Positions 32,379 through 33,409 of a DNA stretch of 33,409 nt are shown in pieces; the first letter of the stretch is position 1, and each line of letters begins with the position of its first letter. The position numbers were made by a program, and so were the translations under genes. The stretch comes from Bradyrhizobium viridifuturi (GTDB lineage: Bacteria; Pseudomonadota; Alphaproteobacteria; Rhizobiales; Xanthobacteraceae): NCBI RefSeq assembly GCF_001238275.1, contig NZ_LGTB01000065.1, forward strand, positions 1 through 33,409, written 5' to 3'. The notes beneath the pieces were generated by a model. It saw only the letters and a program-made list of their open reading frames with translations, did no database searches and had not been told where the DNA came from.

Positions 32379-32397
32379 ACGAGAACTCCGTTCTCGT
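32379..32397. repeat. short perfect hairpin
   Basis: ACGAGAAC-TCC-GTTCTCGT forms an eight-base-pair stem with a three-base loop, about 80 bases after the start predicted from the FixK box. No T-tract follows, so it is not a canonical terminator. It could be an operator or a structured element of a small transcript. Confidence 0.35.
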
Positions 32398-32574
32398 CGC
32401 CCGCAGCGCGACGACCGCACCAGATACGTCCACTTTCCGTTTGCCCACGACAATCATGTCGCATCAGACAGTGTACCGGCACTTTAGTTCGCACAGGAAA
32501 TGTGGCAGGCGTTCAGAACCTTACGCGCCTAAGACACTGCGCGCGGGAGCGGCCACAATGATCAAGTCTTCTCG

Positions 32575-33171
32575 CTACACGTCGAAGAACACCGTCTCGC
32601 TGTCACCCTGCAGACGGACGTTGAACGCGTAGGTGTGGCCAGCACCGGGCTTGCGCTTGGCGATCAGGGTCGCACGACGATCGGCCGGCACCAGTGCCAG
32701 CACGGAATCAGTCGCGTTACCGGCCTCGTCGTCGAAATAGATCCGGGTATAGAGGTGCAGCAGCATGCCGCGCGCGAACACCGCGAGCACAATGTGCGGC
32801 GCCTGCGGCTTGCCGTCGGCATCAGGTACTGAGCCCGGCTTGATGGTGTCGAACGAATAGCCGCCGCTCTTGTCGGTGCCGCAACGGCCAAAGCCCTTGA
32901 AAGACGAATTCGGCAGCGCGCGCGCATCCTGCGGGTCGGAGAAGCGGCCCTGGCTGTCGGCCTGCCAGATCTCCAGCATGCAATCCGGGATCACGGCGCC
33001 GTCGCCGTCATAGACCTTGCCCTCGACGCGGATCCGTTCGCCGGATGTATCCGGCGTCAGCAGATTGTTGGTGAAGGCGTCGTTCCACTCATACTCGCCG
33101 TTCGGCGTCAGGCCGTATTTGAAATATGGGCCGACGGTCTGCGAGGGCGTGATTCCATCAGGACGTGACAC
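32575..33171 (-). CDS. pcaG: protocatechuate 3,4-dioxygenase alpha subunit
   Basis: A 198-residue structural subunit of the intradiol ring-cleavage enzyme that opens protocatechuate to 3-carboxymuconate in the beta-ketoadipate pathway. Family features are ITPSQTVGPYFKYGL at the N-terminus, PDCMLEIWQADSQGRF, and FARGMLLHLYTRIYFDDE near the end. The iron ligands belong to the beta subunit. The start is a GTG at 33171, directly after the pcaH stop, with GGAG nine bases upstream within the end of pcaH; the two are surely co-translated. It is unrelated in pathway to the neighbouring nar genes. Confidence 0.96.
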   Translation of the reverse strand: MSRPDGITPSQTVGPYFKYGLTPNGEYEWNDAFTNNLLTPDTSGERIRVEGKVYDGDGAVIPDCMLEIWQADSQGRFSDPQDARALPNSSFKGFGRCGTDKSGGYSFDTIKPGSVPDADGKPQAPHIVLAVFARGMLLHLYTRIYFDDEAGNATDSVLALVPADRRATLIAKRKPGAGHTYAFNVRLQGDSETVFFDV

Positions 33172-33409
33172 TTACTTGGTCTCCATCGGCGTGGCGTTGC
33201 GCCCGCGCAGCACGATATCGAAGCGATAGCACAGCGCCCATTCCGGCTTGGTGTTCTCGAGATCGAACGAGGAGATCATCCGCGCCCGCGCCTTCTCGTC
33301 GGTCACCGAATTGAAGATCGGGTCGAACGGGAACAGGGGATCGCCGGGGAAATACATCTGCGTCACCAGACGCGAGATGAAGGAGTGGCCGAACACCGAG
33401 AAGTGGATG
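33172..33409 (-). CDS. pcaH: protocatechuate 3,4-dioxygenase beta subunit, 3' part
   Basis: The C-terminal 78 residues or so; the gene runs off the right edge. The visible part begins I-H-F-S-V-F-G, where the histidine corresponds to one of the catalytic iron ligands in the H-I-H-F-S motif of the family, and continues RLVTQMYFPGDPLFPFDPIF, a strong family signature. It forms the iron-bearing half of the active site with PcaG. The stop TAA is immediately followed by the GTG of pcaG. Confidence 0.95.
   Translation of the reverse strand, partial: IHFSVFGHSFISRLVTQMYFPGDPLFPFDPIFNSVTDEKARARMISSFDLENTKPEWALCYRFDIVLRGRNATPMETK

Larger units (their letters stand above)
32232..32574. other. 343-bp gap between narR and pcaG
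   Basis: Convergent 3' ends of the regulator and pcaG. It contains an FNR/FixK box (32250), an A/T-rich patch (about 32285-32300), a short dyad GCGAT-N5-ATCGC near 32303 and a perfect hairpin at 32379. Open frames of about 65-108 codons cross it on both strands but show no motifs or ribosome sites. Confidence 0.5.

Noticed and set aside
1..33409. CRISPR arrays, tRNA or rRNA genes, phage or integrase genes
   Set aside because: No regularly spaced repeats, cloverleaf-like sequences, integrase motifs or rRNA segments were seen anywhere in the window.

Overview
The window looks like chromosomal DNA from an alphaproteobacterium of the Bradyrhizobium/Rhodopseudomonas group. This is inferred from high GC content, the gene families present, FixK/FNR-type boxes and the pairing of nar genes with pca genes. 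No database search was run, so all family calls come from reading motifs and gene context.

Region 1 (about 0.16-8.9 kb) is a self-contained redox and transport locus and the least familiar part of the window. On the minus strand, from a promoter region near 4.1 kb, lie a ferredoxin-NADP reductase, a flavoprotein resembling the alpha subunit of adenylylsulfate (APS) reductase, a 77-residue two-cluster ferredoxin resembling AprB, and a HEAT-repeat protein. On the plus strand lie a DUF971 protein, a Crp-family regulator behind a strong sigma-54 promoter match and a 16-bp palindrome, and an ABC importer. The importer's binding protein carries a NosL-like C-terminal domain, and its operon ends in a 51-codon ORF. 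Four copies of a motif around CRATTAGTTK sit 50-95 bp upstream of the transcription units here and were not seen elsewhere in the window. I read the locus as a regulon that imports a small anion and reduces or oxidises it with NADPH, FNR, ferredoxin and flavoprotein. The substrate is unknown, and no ATP sulfurylase, dsr or qmo gene accompanies it.

Region 2 (9.6-16.5 kb, minus strand) holds envelope genes: a membrane-anchored TAXI-type binding protein, a GT-C-like membrane protein, a DUF2059 protein, two OpgC-type acyltransferases, and between those a PCuAC-like protein that has lost most of its copper ligands. A 673-bp stretch without a recognisable gene separates this region from region 1.

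Region 3 (16.4-17.5 kb) is about 1.1 kb of apparently decayed DNA. It contains a possible ChrA tail remnant and a perfect FNR/FixK box with no intact gene beside it.

Region 4 (17.5-32.2 kb) is a respiratory nitrate reductase locus on the minus strand: a fused narK1-narK2 transporter, narG, narH, narJ, narI, a parvulin, a small Cys-tailed protein, a beta-carbonic anhydrase, a MoaB/Mog protein, a DUF2478 protein and moeA. The enzyme, its assembly factor and its molybdenum-cofactor supply are thus in one probable transcription unit. narH is broken by a one-base frameshift near 23,733. A cysteine-free Crp/FNR-family regulator (NarR-like) is divergent from narK, with three FNR-like sites between them.

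Region 5 (32.2-33.4 kb) starts with a 343-bp gap holding a near-perfect FNR/FixK box without an obvious target. It then contains pcaG and the 3' end of pcaH (protocatechuate 3,4-dioxygenase) running off the right edge.
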